Part shown: positions 26,759 to 35,916 of the stretch, in pieces
Position numbering within the stretch: the first letter of the stretch is position 1
How the letters are laid out: each line of letters begins with the position of its first letter
Origin: Comamonas composti DSM 21721
Lineage (GTDB): Bacteria > Pseudomonadota > Gammaproteobacteria > Burkholderiales > Burkholderiaceae_C
Assembly (NCBI RefSeq): GCF_000429845.1
Contig: NZ_AUCQ01000012.1
Location: forward strand, 124,001 to 188,000
Length of the DNA: 64,000 nt
Direction of reading: 5' to 3'
Made by a program: the position numbers and the translations under genes
Notes under the pieces: generated by a model
Seen by the model: the letters and a program-made list of their open reading frames with translations, nothing else
Told to the model about the DNA's origin: nothing
Database searches by the model: none

Positions 26759-27890
26759 ATGCAATCAAAAAATATACTGGAGTAAAATAGAATGCATCGC
26801 TCATAGTAAACAAAAGAATTACCAATAGCGGTGCCAAATATGAAATATCTCTTACTCTTGATTTCAGCAAGGGAACAATGAACAGAAGAAGAAGAGCCAA
26901 CCCAATAGGCCAACCCATAGATGCCAGGTAACTTGAAACCGTGTTGTGAATCACCGACTCCTCAGAGATTTCTGCATACTCGGTATCTTTGAACTTGTTA
27001 AATCCAATTCCCTTGTAGAAATCCTTGGATGCAATCTCGAACCCATAACGAGTGGTTTCTGCCCGGACTGATGCCGAATGGTCGTTGCCATCAGAAAAAT
27101 TCAGGAAGGCAAGTGATAGTGAAAAGATCAGCCCTATTACCAAAACCCAAGGCCTGGATTTAAATAGTACGGAGCGAGCAACAATTATAACGAACAATCC
27201 AAGCCATACGGTTCTGGAAAACGTCAATAGAACAAACATGAACATAATGATCATGTCGATTTTTTTGACAGGAATCCTTTCCCCATCTGAAAGAACCCAG
27301 AACAAGATGACAGGAAATATGGCAAAACTTGGTTCCGGCCAAATAGACTGGGCCCTATAAAACTCAAGCCATCCTGACAAATCTGAAGTCACTTCCAATG
27401 CATTGGTATAAGAAGGGTTGTTTGACAGCCCACTCAATGGCAATGGAAGGTCGACTATTTTGGCAAGAAACTCATAAACGCCATACAAGAAAAATATACG
27501 CAGAGTCAGCAAAGCAGCCTTGACCGCCTCTCTTGAGATTTTCTTTTTAATCACCAAACGAACAAAGAGGGCGAATGTATAGAAAGCAAACAGGCTCCTC
27601 ATGGAAAACTGCTTTACATCATCCAGATCCGGATTCCCATGAGATGCCAGAAGAACACCAATAGACAAGAAGAAAATGACGACCAAAAACCATAGCAATG
27701 CACCGTGCACAGCATACGTATTGATCCGATTCTTCACTAATCCCAAAAGACCCAGAACCGTGATGACCTGCAAAGGCACAACAACAGGCCCAAGCAATAT
27801 GGCAGTGCCAAAAAATATTGGCGGCATCAGCACTATGAAATAGTCACTGATGGCATCACCTATTTTTCTATCTTGATCTCTCATCGTCAT
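26709..27890 (-). CDS. wzy: O-antigen polymerase-like membrane protein (Wzy)
   Basis: A 393-residue protein with about ten to twelve hydrophobic helices and a larger periplasmic loop around residues 265-320 (SASVRAETTRYGFEIASKDFYKGIGFNKF), as in O-antigen ligase/Wzy proteins. The GIGFNKF segment resembles the loop motif of this superfamily. Polymerases are poorly conserved, so the role comes from topology and from position between wzx and the glycosyltransferases. Its 3' end overlaps the next gene by 50 bases and its 5' end overlaps wzx by 23. It could be a ligase instead. Confidence 0.72.
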   Translation of the reverse strand: MTMRDQDRKIGDAISDYFIVLMPPIFFGTAILLGPVVVPLQVITVLGLLGLVKNRINTYAVHGALLWFLVVIFFLSIGVLLASHGNPDLDDVKQFSMRSLFAFYTFALFVRLVIKKKISREAVKAALLTLRIFFLYGVYEFLAKIVDLPLPLSGLSNNPSYTNALEVTSDLSGWLEFYRAQSIWPEPSFAIFPVILFWVLSDGERIPVKKIDMIIMFMFVLLTFSRTVWLGLFVIIVARSVLFKSRPWVLVIGLIFSLSLAFLNFSDGNDHSASVRAETTRYGFEIASKDFYKGIGFNKFKDTEYAEISEESVIHNTVSSYLASMGWPIGLALLLLFIVPLLKSRVRDISYLAPLLVILLFTMSDAFYFTPVYFLIAYGRAKNLSTSALVSPS

Positions 27891-29130
27891 AAGCCATTAG
27901 CTTTTTTGCTTTCAAGGTTAGATAGATGGACAGACAGAACTCACTCATGAGCAAAGCGATGGCAGGCCCTATGGACGAAAAATAATGAGTCAGCAGGACT
28001 GCCAGCACAATATATATCAAAGAGCTGCCAAGAAAACCACGCATGTAATATTGTGAAAGATCCAATGCCGTCAACAGCTGCAAGCCCATGACATTGTTCA
28101 CAACGCTGATAACGACCCAGACGGAAAGCCACCGAAGTATGAGTGAAGCATCTGCTTCAGGGGCGCCCAGCAAACCCATGATGCTGTCTGATCCCCAAAA
28201 TCCAGCGGCGCCAAAGAAAATTCCCGAGCATATATACAAAATCATCACCTTCTTGATGTATTGCACACCGCTCAAATGTCCGATCTTGAATGCGGAAACG
28301 ACACGTGGGTAGATAACCTGGGTTAAAGGTCCATAGATATAGGAAATCGTTTTCGCCACTCTTTCCGCAGCAGCAAAAACCCCGACAGCGGCTGGCCCAC
28401 TGACCATGGAAATGATCAGCGGCCCTGCATTTGTTACACCAATCGACAAAATATTTGTTACAAAGATATGGCGCCCCTGCTTCAGCACATGCACCACCCG
28501 ATGTCTGCTGACAAGCCGCCAACCTGGCCTCTCCGGCAGCGATGTCATCCAGAAAAACAGGGCTACGACAACTGCTGGTGCAGAATATAACCATGCAATA
28601 TCGGTCAACGTGGAATCAGCTCCCACAAAGACAACAATCACCACCAGAGAACTAATTCTTGCAAAACTCGTAAATATTGCAGCCCTAAAAATATCCCCAA
28701 TCCCTTGAAAATACCAAATAGGAATCAGCAGCGAGCTGACCGTCAAAAGAGAGTAAGGAAAATAAGCCTGGATTACTTCAGAGTATTCATTCCACAAAAA
28801 TAAATGGCTCGCCAGGAAAAGAACAACCAAGCATGCGCCATAAATTAAAATTTTTGCAGCAGTTACATTGACAAGAATAGCGCCTCGTTCAATGCGATCA
28901 TCCTTGACTTGGACTACAGATCGCGTTGCAGTAAAAGAAAATCCATAATCGACAGCAGCTTGCGTGAAGATCCCCAGCATCTGGACCAGAGCAAACAGAC
29001 CATAGGCCGTCATGCCTACTCTATGAATGAGAATCGGCATGGCAAGCAAGGGCAGAAGATAACCAAGGGCCTGGGAGCCACCAAGGATCAAGGTATCTTG
29101 CGCAATGCTTCCTTTACGAAAAAAATTCAT
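27868..29130 (-). CDS. wzx: Polysaccharide flippase (Wzx, MATE/MOP family)
   Basis: A 420-residue protein with about twelve transmembrane helices, beginning KGSIAQDTLILGGSQALGYLLPLLAMPILIHRVGMTAYGLFALVQ, the standard start of Wzx-type flippases. It would turn lipid-linked repeat units across the inner membrane. It is AT-rich, overlaps wzy by 23 bases, and lies 150 bases downstream of rfbC. An ATTTCC/GGAAAT-rich upstream stretch marks a drop in GC at this border. Wzx substrate specificity cannot be read from sequence. Confidence 0.85.
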   Translation of the reverse strand: MNFFRKGSIAQDTLILGGSQALGYLLPLLAMPILIHRVGMTAYGLFALVQMLGIFTQAAVDYGFSFTATRSVVQVKDDRIERGAILVNVTAAKILIYGACLVVLFLASHLFLWNEYSEVIQAYFPYSLLTVSSLLIPIWYFQGIGDIFRAAIFTSFARISSLVVIVVFVGADSTLTDIAWLYSAPAVVVALFFWMTSLPERPGWRLVSRHRVVHVLKQGRHIFVTNILSIGVTNAGPLIISMVSGPAAVGVFAAAERVAKTISYIYGPLTQVIYPRVVSAFKIGHLSGVQYIKKVMILYICSGIFFGAAGFWGSDSIMGLLGAPEADASLILRWLSVWVVISVVNNVMGLQLLTALDLSQYYMRGFLGSSLIYIVLAVLLTHYFSSIGPAIALLMSEFCLSIYLTLKAKKLMAYDDERSR

Positions 29131-29232
29131 CTTGAGAAAATATTCATCATCCTTGCGGCGATGACTGTTATTGAATTTATCTTTTACAAAATATTGGCAT
29201 ATTTTCCAAAAAATGGAAAATAAATAATATAT

Positions 29233-29260
29233 GCCGTCCGGGGATGCCCCCAGAACCGGC
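29233..29260 (-). terminator. GC-rich hairpin after rfbC (possible terminator)
   Basis: GCCG and CGGC flank an inner stem of GGGG and CCCC, giving an interrupted hairpin. On the minus strand an AT-rich stretch (ATATATTATTTATTTT) follows. It lies 21 bases after the rfbC stop, at the border between the higher-GC rfb genes and the lower-GC wzx block. It may end or attenuate the rfb transcript. Confidence 0.45.
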
Positions 29261-29280
29261 AGATGATTTGATGCTTCAAA

Positions 29281-29832
29281 TCAGACAAATATTTCTGCAG
29301 AACTCAAAAGAGGCTGATTTTCATCCTTGGTGGAAAGAAGAAAATCAGCCTCCAGTTTCGGCCACTGGATACCGATGATCGAATCACGCCATAGAACACC
29401 ACGATCAAAATCCGGGGCGTAATACTCGGTAGTTTTATATAAAAAATCAGCAATTTCGCTCAGAACAAGAAATCCATGCGCAAAACCTGGAGGAATCCAT
29501 AACTGCTTATGATTTTTCGAGTTCAGCTCAACCCCGACCCATTTTCCGAAACTTGGAGATTGCTTGCGAACATCAACAGCGACATCAAACACAGCTCCCT
29601 GAGTCACTCGCACAAGTTTTCCTTGCGCATGCGGCGGCAGTTGATAGTGCAGCCCGCGCAAAACACCTCGACTGGAGCGGCTGTGGTTATCCTGGACAAA
29701 TTCAAGATTCGTTCCGGTCGCTTCATTGAAAGCCTTTTGGTTAAAGCTTTCCATGAAGAAACCGCGCTCATCGCCAAAAACTCTGGGCTCAATCACCATT
29801 ACCTCGGGAATGGCTGTTGGAGTGACCTTCAT
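29281..29832 (-). CDS. rfbC: dTDP-4-dehydrorhamnose 3,5-epimerase
   Basis: A 183-residue cupin-fold epimerase, third step of dTDP-L-rhamnose synthesis. The RmlC signatures are [37 protein letters not shown] with the active-site His, [25 protein letters not shown], and [15 protein letters not shown]. Length is normal. Its start overlaps the rfbA stop by ATGA, so the two are translationally coupled in an rfbB-D-A-C order. Confidence 0.95.
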   Translation of the reverse strand: MKVTPTAIPEVMVIEPRVFGDERGFFMESFNQKAFNEATGTNLEFVQDNHSRSSRGVLRGLHYQLPPHAQGKLVRVTQGAVFDVAVDVRKQSPSFGKWVGVELNSKNHKQLWIPPGFAHGFLVLSEIADFLYKTTEYYAPDFDRGVLWRDSIIGIQWPKLEADFLLSTKDENQPLLSSAEIFV

Positions 29833-30716
29833 AAAATACTACCTCTCAAGCACTGCATCAAATAACGTCCATAGCCATTCTTGAGCAGGGGCTGGGCCAG
29901 CGCCTCCATCTGATCAGCGGTAATCCAGCCAGCCCGGTAGGCGACTTCCTCCGGACAAGCGACTTTCAGGCCCTGGCGCTGCTCCAGGGTCGCGATGAAC
30001 TGGCCAGCTTCCAGCAGGCTGTCATGCGTTCCCGTGTCCAGCCAGGCATAGCCCCGTCCCATGAGCTCCACACTCAGTTGTGCCTGCTCCAGATACAGCC
30101 GGTTCAGATCGGTAATCTCCAGCTCACCGCGCGGCGAGGGCTGGAGCGACTTGGCCAGCTCCACCACTTGCCCGTCGTAGAAATAAAGCCCGGTCACCGC
30201 ATAGTTGCTCTTGGGCCGGGCCGGTTTTTCCTCCAGCGACAAGACCTTGCCCTGGGCATCGAACTCGGCCACACCATAGCGCTCGGGGTCCTGTACGTGG
30301 TAGGCAAAGACGCTCGCGCCCTGACTCCTGGCACTGGCGCGCTTGAGCAAGGGCTGGAAGTCGTGCCCATAAAAGATGTTGTCTCCCAGCACCAAGGCGC
30401 TGGGCGCACCATCCAGGAAAGACTCGCCAATCAGAAATGCCTGAGCCAGGCCGTCGGGGCTGGGCTGCACCGCATATTGCAGGTTCAGGCCCCATTGGCT
30501 GCCATCGCCCAGCAGTTGCTCAAAGCGCGGCGTGTCCTGGGGCGTGCTGATGACGAGGATGTCGCGTATGCCCGCCAGCATCAGCGTGCTCAGCGGGTAG
30601 TAGATCATGGGCTTGTCATACACCGGCAGCAGTTGCTTGCTGATGGCCAGTGTGGCCGGATGCAAGCGAGTGCCGGAGCCTCCGGCCAGGATGATGCCTT
30701 TGCGTGCGAGAGTCAT
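29829..30716 (-). CDS. rfbA: Glucose-1-phosphate thymidylyltransferase
   Basis: A 295-residue nucleotidyltransferase that makes dTDP-glucose from dTTP and glucose-1-phosphate. It begins [19 protein letters not shown] with the G-x-G-T-R-L nucleotide motif, followed by [21 protein letters not shown] and [11 protein letters not shown]. The C-terminal [26 protein letters not shown] is the usual RmlA allosteric-site region. It lies between rfbD and rfbC in the rhamnose operon. Confidence 0.96.
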   Translation of the reverse strand: MTLARKGIILAGGSGTRLHPATLAISKQLLPVYDKPMIYYPLSTLMLAGIRDILVISTPQDTPRFEQLLGDGSQWGLNLQYAVQPSPDGLAQAFLIGESFLDGAPSALVLGDNIFYGHDFQPLLKRASARSQGASVFAYHVQDPERYGVAEFDAQGKVLSLEEKPARPKSNYAVTGLYFYDGQVVELAKSLQPSPRGELEITDLNRLYLEQAQLSVELMGRGYAWLDTGTHDSLLEAGQFIATLEQRQGLKVACPEEVAYRAGWITADQMEALAQPLLKNGYGRYLMQCLRGSIL

Positions 30717-30731
30717 GGTTTTCGTGGGGGA

Positions 30732-31622
30732 TCAAAGAATTTCGGTCAGCATGCGGGCCACGCCTTGCTGCCAGGGCGGCAGTTGCAGACCGAACGTGGC
30801 CTGCAACCTGCCTGTGTCCAGGCGCGAGTTGTGCGGGCGTTGCGCTGGCGTGGGAAAGGCACTGGTGGGCACGGGCGCAATCTCGGTTGCTTTGATATTC
30901 ATAGCAGGTTGCGCTTGTCTGGCCTGGGCTATGACGTAACTGGCATAGGTATGCCAGTTGGTCTCACCACTGGCTACACAGTGGTACAGGCCGCCGTCTT
31001 CGGGGCGGGTGCGCAGATGGCGCAGGGCATGGGCCGTGATATCGGCCAGCAAGTCGGCCCCCGTGGGCGCCCCCCACTGGTCATCGATCACCGTGAGCCG
31101 TTCGCGCTCCTGGGCCAGCCTCAGCATGGTCTTGGCAAAGTTACCGCCACGTGCCGCATAAACCCAGCTGGTGCGCAGGATCAGGTGCTTGCAGCCGCTG
31201 GCCTGGATCAGTTGCTCGCCTTCCAGTTTGGTGCGGCCGTAGACCGACAGCGGTGCAGGGCTGTCGCTCTCGCTCCAGGGACGGCTGCCGCTGCCGTCAA
31301 ACACGTAGTCGGTGCTGTAGTGCACGAGCAGCGCTTGCTGGCGGGCAGCCTGCAGGGCCAGGGCGCCTGGTGTCGTGGCATTGAGCAGGCGGGCCAGTTC
31401 GGGCTCGCTCTCGGCCTTGTCCACCGCCGTATGGGCTGCCGCGTTCACGATCACATCGGGCCTGAGCGCCTGGACGGTATCGGCCACGCCCTGGGGATTG
31501 GCAAAGTCGCCGCAATGCTCGGTGCTGTCAAAGTCCAGGGCCACCACCTGGCCCAACGGCGCCAGGCTGCGCTGCAGCTCCCAGCCCACCTGGCCGTTCT
31601 TGCCCAGCAGCAGTATCTTCAT
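30732..31622 (-). CDS. rfbD: dTDP-4-dehydrorhamnose reductase
   Basis: A 296-residue short-chain dehydrogenase-type reductase, last step of dTDP-L-rhamnose synthesis. Motifs are [41 protein letters not shown], and the catalytic [12 protein letters not shown] 31622 overlaps the rfbB stop. An odd point is the linker [18 protein letters not shown]: its DNA (30891-30921) looks like part of the intergenic repeat seen elsewhere in the window, with 13 identical bases to copy B. This could be a repeat fragment fixed in a tolerant loop. Confidence 0.94.
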   Translation of the reverse strand: MKILLLGKNGQVGWELQRSLAPLGQVVALDFDSTEHCGDFANPQGVADTVQALRPDVIVNAAAHTAVDKAESEPELARLLNATTPGALALQAARQQALLVHYSTDYVFDGSGSRPWSESDSPAPLSVYGRTKLEGEQLIQASGCKHLILRTSWVYAARGGNFAKTMLRLAQERERLTVIDDQWGAPTGADLLADITAHALRHLRTRPEDGGLYHCVASGETNWHTYASYVIAQARQAQPAMNIKATEIAPVPTSAFPTPAQRPHNSRLDTGRLQATFGLQLPPWQQGVARMLTEIL

Positions 31623-32689
31623 GCGCCCTCCTGCGGGGCGTACTGCTTTTGCAGCCAGTCCCGGTAGGCTCCGGACTGCACATTGGCCACCCATTGCGGG
31701 TGCTCCAGATACCACTGCACGGTCTTGCGTATGCCGCTCTCGAAGGTCTCGGCCGGGCGCCAGCCCAGCTCGCGCTCGATCTTGCGCGCATCGATCGCAT
31801 AGCGCCTGTCGTGGCCGGGCCGGTCCTGCACAAAGGCGATCTGGTGGGCATAGCTCTGGCCATCGGTGCGCGGGCGCATCTCGTCGAGCAGGGCGCATAC
31901 GGTCTTGACGATGTCCAGATTGGCCTTTTCGTTCCAGCCGCCCACGTTATAGGTCTCGCCCACCTTGCCTGCTTCGAGCACGCGGCGTATCGCACTGCAG
32001 TGGTCTCCCACATACAGCCAGTCGCGTACCTGCATGCCATCGCCATAAATGGGCAGGGGCTTGCCGGCCAGGGCATTCACGATGATCAGAGGAATCAGCT
32101 TTTCGGGGAAGTGATAGGGCCCGTAGTTGTTGCTGCAATTGGTGGTCAGAACGGGCAGGCCGTAGGTGTGATGCCAGGCACGCACCAGATGGTCCGAGGC
32201 GGCCTTGCTGGCCGAATACGGGCTGTTGGGCTCGTAGTTGTGGTCTTCGGCAAAGGCCGGGGCTTGTGGCTCAAGGCTGCCATAGACCTCGTCGGTGGAG
32301 ACGTGCAAAAACCGGAACGCTTCTTTTTCAGGAGCTGGCAGCGCGCTCCAGTAATGCCTTACAGCCTCTAAAATCCTGAAAGTGCCGACCACATTGGTCT
32401 GGATGAAATCCTCGGGGCCGTGAATGGAGCGGTCCACATGGCTTTCGGCTGCGAAGTTCACCACGGCGCGCGGCTGGTGCTCGGCCAGCAGTCTGGCGAT
32501 GGCCTGGCTGTCGCCGATATCGGCCTGCACGAAGATGTGGCGTGCGTCATTCTTCAGGCTGGCCAGGTTTTCGATGTTCCCGGCATAGGTGAGCTTGTCC
32601 ACATTGACCACGGAATCATCCCGGGAGCCCAGCCAGTCCAGAACGAAGTTGGCGCCAATAAAACCTGCGCCGCCAGTCACCAAAATCAT
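31619..32689 (-). CDS. rfbB: dTDP-glucose 4,6-dehydratase
   Basis: A 356-residue extended SDR enzyme, second step of dTDP-L-rhamnose synthesis. It has the NAD motif [12 protein letters not shown], the substrate segment [22 protein letters not shown], and the catalytic [18 protein letters not shown] 32689 is preferred; GTG 32695 two codons upstream is also possible, and the AGGAAAGAG ribosome site suits either. It is the first gene of the rhamnose operon and follows the coaX terminator, so the operon promoter must lie within the short 32,690-32,712 stretch or upstream read-through supplies it. Confidence 0.95.
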   Translation of the reverse strand: MILVTGGAGFIGANFVLDWLGSRDDSVVNVDKLTYAGNIENLASLKNDARHIFVQADIGDSQAIARLLAEHQPRAVVNFAAESHVDRSIHGPEDFIQTNVVGTFRILEAVRHYWSALPAPEKEAFRFLHVSTDEVYGSLEPQAPAFAEDHNYEPNSPYSASKAASDHLVRAWHHTYGLPVLTTNCSNNYGPYHFPEKLIPLIIVNALAGKPLPIYGDGMQVRDWLYVGDHCSAIRRVLEAGKVGETYNVGGWNEKANLDIVKTVCALLDEMRPRTDGQSYAHQIAFVQDRPGHDRRYAIDARKIERELGWRPAETFESGIRKTVQWYLEHPQWVANVQSGAYRDWLQKQYAPQEGA

Positions 32690-32706
32690 GTTCACTCTTT
32701 CCTGAT

Positions 32707-32737
32707 ATAAAAAACAAAAGCCCTGAAAAGGGCTTTT
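32707..32737 (-). terminator. coaX terminator (probably bidirectional)
   Basis: AAAAGCCC at 32716-32723 pairs with GGGCTTTT at 32730-32737 around a six-base loop. On the minus strand it is followed by TTTTGTTTTTT. It ends coaX seven bases after its stop and insulates the rfb operon. Confidence 0.88.
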
Positions 32738-32743
32738 CGTGTT

Positions 32744-33526
32744 CTAGTCGGTACGCTCCCAGCGCTGCCTGGCTGTAACCAGCAGGCCCTCGAAGATCAG
32801 ATTGTCCACCAGTTCAAACTCCCGGGTCATGCTGGGCATCATCTTCCAGCCTGCGCCGCCAGCCATGATGCAGGCGGGCTCCATGCCACAGTGGTTCAGC
32901 AGATGCTGGTACATGCGCTCGACAGCTCCGGCTATGGCATAGGTTCCACCGCTGGTCAGCGCATCGCTGGTGTTCGTGGGAAAGGGCTTGACCTCTCCCG
33001 TCGGAACATGCAATCCGGCCGTGCCGCTTTCCAGAGCCCTGAGCATGATGCCGTGACCCGGCAGGATTAGCCCCCCCAGAAATTTTCCATCTGTATCAAT
33101 TGCATCAACAGTTACAGCCGTTCCCACCATCACCACGATGAACGGCCTGGGCCCGCCCTGGCGCAATACATGGTGCCGCGCACCGATCATCGCCACCCAG
33201 CGATCGGCCCCCAGGCGCGAGGGGTGGTCATAGCCGTTGACGACTCCGGCCTCTTCCTGGCTAGGCACGACCCACTGCGGATTCAGGTTCCAGCCATCGA
33301 TCTGATCCATCTGCTCCTGGACCCTGCGCTTGACCGCATCACCGGCCACCACACAGCCCAGCATGCGGGTCGGCACGGGCAGACCTGCCCAGCGGTCATC
33401 GGCCAGCCGCTCTATGTGATCCAGAAACTCCGCCCCTTGCGCCAGCACACGCGCATCATGTCGGGGGGCTTCGTACAACGCCCACTTCAAGCGGGTGTTA
33501 CCAACGTCTATGGCCAGAAATGTCAT
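32744..33526 (-). CDS. coaX: Type III pantothenate kinase
   Basis: A 260-residue ASKHA-fold kinase that starts CoA synthesis. It begins [15 protein letters not shown] (phosphate-1 motif), has the [20 protein letters not shown] segment and the [23 protein letters not shown] stretch with the catalytic Asp of the GADR motif and the phosphate-2 motif, and GGAGW near the C-terminus. Length and order are normal for betaproteobacterial CoaX. birA, a frequent neighbour of coaX in this group, is not seen beside it; a Kbp-like gene lies upstream and is divergent. Confidence 0.95.
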   Translation of the reverse strand: MTFLAIDVGNTRLKWALYEAPRHDARVLAQGAEFLDHIERLADDRWAGLPVPTRMLGCVVAGDAVKRRVQEQMDQIDGWNLNPQWVVPSQEEAGVVNGYDHPSRLGADRWVAMIGARHHVLRQGGPRPFIVVMVGTAVTVDAIDTDGKFLGGLILPGHGIMLRALESGTAGLHVPTGEVKPFPTNTSDALTSGGTYAIAGAVERMYQHLLNHCGMEPACIMAGGAGWKMMPSMTREFELVDNLIFEGLLVTARQRWERTD

Positions 33527-33621
33527 GCGCGGATTATCTGAGCTTCCAACGCACCCGCGTCAGCACAGGTGACATCCACAGCAAAAGCTGGAAAAAATGC
33601 AAAATATGTTCCTATTTGCTC

Positions 33622-33649
33622 TTGACAATGCACCCCAAGAGCATAACGA
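33622..33649 (+). promoter_or_regulatory. Possible promoter of the Kbp-like gene
   Basis: A perfect TTGACA -35 hexamer at 33622-33627 is followed after 16 bases by a weak TAACGA. It lies about 50 bases upstream of the ATG at 33698, in the gap divergent from coaX. The -10 match is poor, so this is only a candidate. Confidence 0.4.
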
Positions 33650-33697
33650 GTTGTTACATTGATGGCTTCACTTGTTTCAGCACAGGAGTATCGAGTC

Positions 33698-34177
33698 ATG
33701 GGTTTGTTCAGTTTCATCAAGGAAGCCGGCGAAAAGCTGTTCGGCGGCTCCAGTGCACATGCAGCCAGTGCTGCCGATGCTCAAAAAGAAAGCGATGCCA
33801 AGGCTGCGCAGGCGATAGAGTCCTATATCGGTCTGCAAAACCTGGGGGTCAGCGACCTCAAGGTCCAGTTTGACGGCAGCCAGGGCAAGGTCACGGTGCA
33901 TGGCACGGCCCCGACCCAGGCGGCCAAGGAAAAGGTCACCTTGTGCTGCGGCAACGTGGCCAATGTGCAATCCGTGGACAACCTGATGACGGTGAGCGCT
34001 CCCGAGCCCGAAGCCCAGTTCCACGATGTGGTACGTGGCGACACCTTGAGCGCCATTGCCAAGAAGTTCTATGGCGATGCCAACAAATATCCGGTGATCT
34101 TCGAGGCCAACAAGCCCATGCTCACCCACCCCGACAAGATCTATCCCGGCCAGAAGCTGCGCATCCCGGCGCTGTAA
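33698..34177 (+). CDS. kbp: Kbp/YgaU-like BON-LysM potassium-binding protein
   Basis: A 159-residue protein with the Kbp layout: an N-terminal MGLFSFIKEAGEKLFG, a BON domain (about residues 40-100, including VTVHGTAPTQAAKEKVTLCCGNVANVQSVDN) and a C-terminal LysM domain (HDVVRGDTLSAIAKKFYGDANKYPVIFEANKPMLTHPDKIYPGQKLRIP). In Escherichia coli Kbp is a cytoplasmic K+ sensor. The start is fixed by AGGAG at 33684-33688. There is no signal peptide. The BON region holds an unusual Cys pair (LCCGNV). A rho-independent terminator follows. Confidence 0.9.
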   Translation: MGLFSFIKEAGEKLFGGSSAHAASAADAQKESDAKAAQAIESYIGLQNLGVSDLKVQFDGSQGKVTVHGTAPTQAAKEKVTLCCGNVANVQSVDNLMTVSAPEPEAQFHDVVRGDTLSAIAKKFYGDANKYPVIFEANKPMLTHPDKIYPGQKLRIPAL

Positions 34178-34180
34178 GAG

Positions 34181-34194
34181 CGTGAACACGTTCT
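34181..34194 (-). repeat. 14-bp dispersed motif AGARCRTGYTCACG, copy 1
   Basis: On the minus strand this reads AGAACGTGTTCACG. It lies three bases after the stop of the Kbp-like gene. Related copies occur at 51768-51781 and 53785-53798, each also touching or near a stop codon. The inner GARCRTGYTC is nearly palindromic. Function unknown. Confidence 0.45.
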
Positions 34195-34210
34195 AAGCCG
34201 ATAGCTTCCC

Positions 34211-34241
34211 AACAAGGCTCCTCACCGGAGCCTTGTTTTGT
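34211..34241 (+). terminator. Rho-independent terminator after kbp
   Basis: AACAAGGCTCC and GGAGCCTTGTT form an 11-base stem around a five-base loop, followed by TTGTTTT. It closes the kbp unit. Confidence 0.9.
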
Positions 34242-34397
34242 TTTCAGGCCCGCTGGAGCCGCACCACCGCCATGGCTTGACGCCACCTGCAACGCATGCA
34301 GCCGGCGCGACCAAGCGCCATGGCAGCGAGCAGGGGCTTCGCTCTTGCGCTTCGCAGCCGCTGCCTGAAGAAAGCCTCCACAGGCGCCCCCGGGGGA

Positions 34398-34838
34398 TCA
34401 CTGCTTCCAGGGCAGGCCTCGCAGGCGCCAGCCACCGAGGCGGCCACGCTGCCCTTGCTCATTCAGCTCCCCCTCGAAGCCTTCGAGGATGTTGTATGCC
34501 TCGATCCCCAGCTCTGCCGCGCGCCGCGCTGCAGCCACGGAACGCACGCCGCTGCGGCATAGCAGGACCACCTTGCCGCCCATCGGGACCGCCGCCCGGA
34601 GCTGACTGTCGAACTCCGCATTCATGGCCATCCCCGGCCATTGCTTCCAGGCCACGGCCACAGCACCGGGAACACGCCCCACCCATTCGCGCTCGGCATC
34701 GGTGCGCACATCCACCATGACGGCCTGGCCTGCCTGCAGCCACTGCCAGGCCAGCTCGGCCGGCACATCGCCCGCATAACCGTCGGCAGGGTGTACGGTC
34801 AATGCAATCGAAACAGGAGCATGTTGTGAGTTGGACAT
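34398..34838 (-). CDS. Rhodanese-like domain protein
   Basis: A 146-residue single-domain rhodanese. The pattern ELAWQWLQAGQAVMVDVRTDAEREWVGRVPGAVAVAW is the usual N-terminal half, and VVLLCRSGVRSVAAARRAAELGI carries the active-site Cys followed by a CRSGVRS loop fit for sulphur transfer. It ends with the GGWRLRGLPW tail of this subgroup. It is encoded alone. The likely role is thiosulphate or persulphide sulphur transfer in the cytoplasm, with an unknown partner. Confidence 0.85.
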   Translation of the reverse strand: MSNSQHAPVSIALTVHPADGYAGDVPAELAWQWLQAGQAVMVDVRTDAEREWVGRVPGAVAVAWKQWPGMAMNAEFDSQLRAAVPMGGKVVLLCRSGVRSVAAARRAAELGIEAYNILEGFEGELNEQGQRGRLGGWRLRGLPWKQ

Positions 34839-34943
34839 GATGAAACTCTTGAAGAAGCAATGGATTTGGGGAAGGCAGGACCTTGCACCAGCCGTACAAG
34901 AATAACCGCAGGCCGCTGCCCTGCTGCCGGGTACAGGCCTGCA

Positions 34944-35900
34944 CTACTCCCAGGGCGGCAGCACATGCTCTTTCAAAATCTTGCGCTGCTGCTTCCAGTC
35001 GGGCAACTGCTCGGCGACCACGGCCCAGAAGCGCGGGCTATGGTCCATATGCCGCAGATGGGCCAGCTCGTGCACAACCACATAGTCGATGACTTGGGGC
35101 CCATGCTGGATCAAGCGCCAGTTGAGCCGTATGAGGCCCGAACTATTCGCACTGCCCCAGCGCGTACTCGCATTGCTCAGGCGCAGCCCCGTCCACTGCA
35201 CGCCCATCGGCTGCGCATGGTGCTGCAGCCTGGCCGTGAACCAGGCCCTGGCCTCGCGCAGCATCCAGGCCTGCACACAGGCCTTGACCTCGGTAGGTGC
35301 CGCCTGCTGCGTCAAAGGCAGGTACAAGAACTGGCGGCCATCCAGGGCTTGCTCACGGTAGGCGATACGGGGCGCCCGTCCCCCGGGCTCGGCCTGTGCC
35401 ATGCACAACCGCATGGGCCGTCCCATGTAGCCGATCTCGCCTCCATGCTCCCAGCGTATCCGTGCGGCCAGAGACTCTTCATGGCGTGCCGCAGCCTGCA
35501 TCAGCTTTTGCACGATCCAGCCCGCCTTGGTCTGCAAGGACTGGTCCACGGCGGCCAGGTCCAGCCAGGCCGGGGCGCTGACCACCAGCCCCTGCGGCCC
35601 CACGCTAAAACCGATGCTGCGCCGCTGCGAGCGCTGCAGCCTGTAGTGCAGCGACTGCCCGGCCAGCAAGGTGTGCTGATTGGCCTGCGGATGAGCCAGC
35701 AATTGCGCAGGCCCACGGGCCAGCTCCGGCTGCAGCGGCTGTTCAACCGGTACGGCCTGCGGCACCGCTGCTTCGAGCGGCAGAGCATCGCCTGCCACAG
35801 GTTTCGCACGCCGCCGGGAACGCGGGCGCAGCGCGCCGTCGACCAGTTCCAGCTCAGGAGGAATCAGCCATTGCCAGGCCGATTGCGCCGCGCCCTTCAT
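34944..35900 (-). CDS. YgjP/DUF45-type zinc metallopeptidase
   Basis: A 318-residue protein of the YgjP (SprT/M48-like) group. The zinc site is HELAHLRHMDHSPRFW near the C-terminus: HELAH gives two His and the catalytic Glu, and HMDHSPRFW gives the third ligand. The preceding RLSNASTRWGSANSSGLIRLNWRLI is also a family mark. An N-terminal 60-residue extension is of low complexity. ATG 35900 has GGGAG upstream. It is 16 bases from the plsC stop, so it is co-transcribed with plsC and gmhB. Confidence 0.88.
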   Translation of the reverse strand: MKGAAQSAWQWLIPPELELVDGALRPRSRRRAKPVAGDALPLEAAVPQAVPVEQPLQPELARGPAQLLAHPQANQHTLLAGQSLHYRLQRSQRRSIGFSVGPQGLVVSAPAWLDLAAVDQSLQTKAGWIVQKLMQAAARHEESLAARIRWEHGGEIGYMGRPMRLCMAQAEPGGRAPRIAYREQALDGRQFLYLPLTQQAAPTEVKACVQAWMLREARAWFTARLQHHAQPMGVQWTGLRLSNASTRWGSANSSGLIRLNWRLIQHGPQVIDYVVVHELAHLRHMDHSPRFWAVVAEQLPDWKQQRKILKEHVLPPWE

Positions 35901-35916
35901 CACCAGGCTCCCATGC

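Noticed and set aside
30024-31667. 547-codon plus-strand frame over rfbA and rfbD
   Set aside because: Antisense shadow of two standard rhamnose genes; no recognisable protein features.
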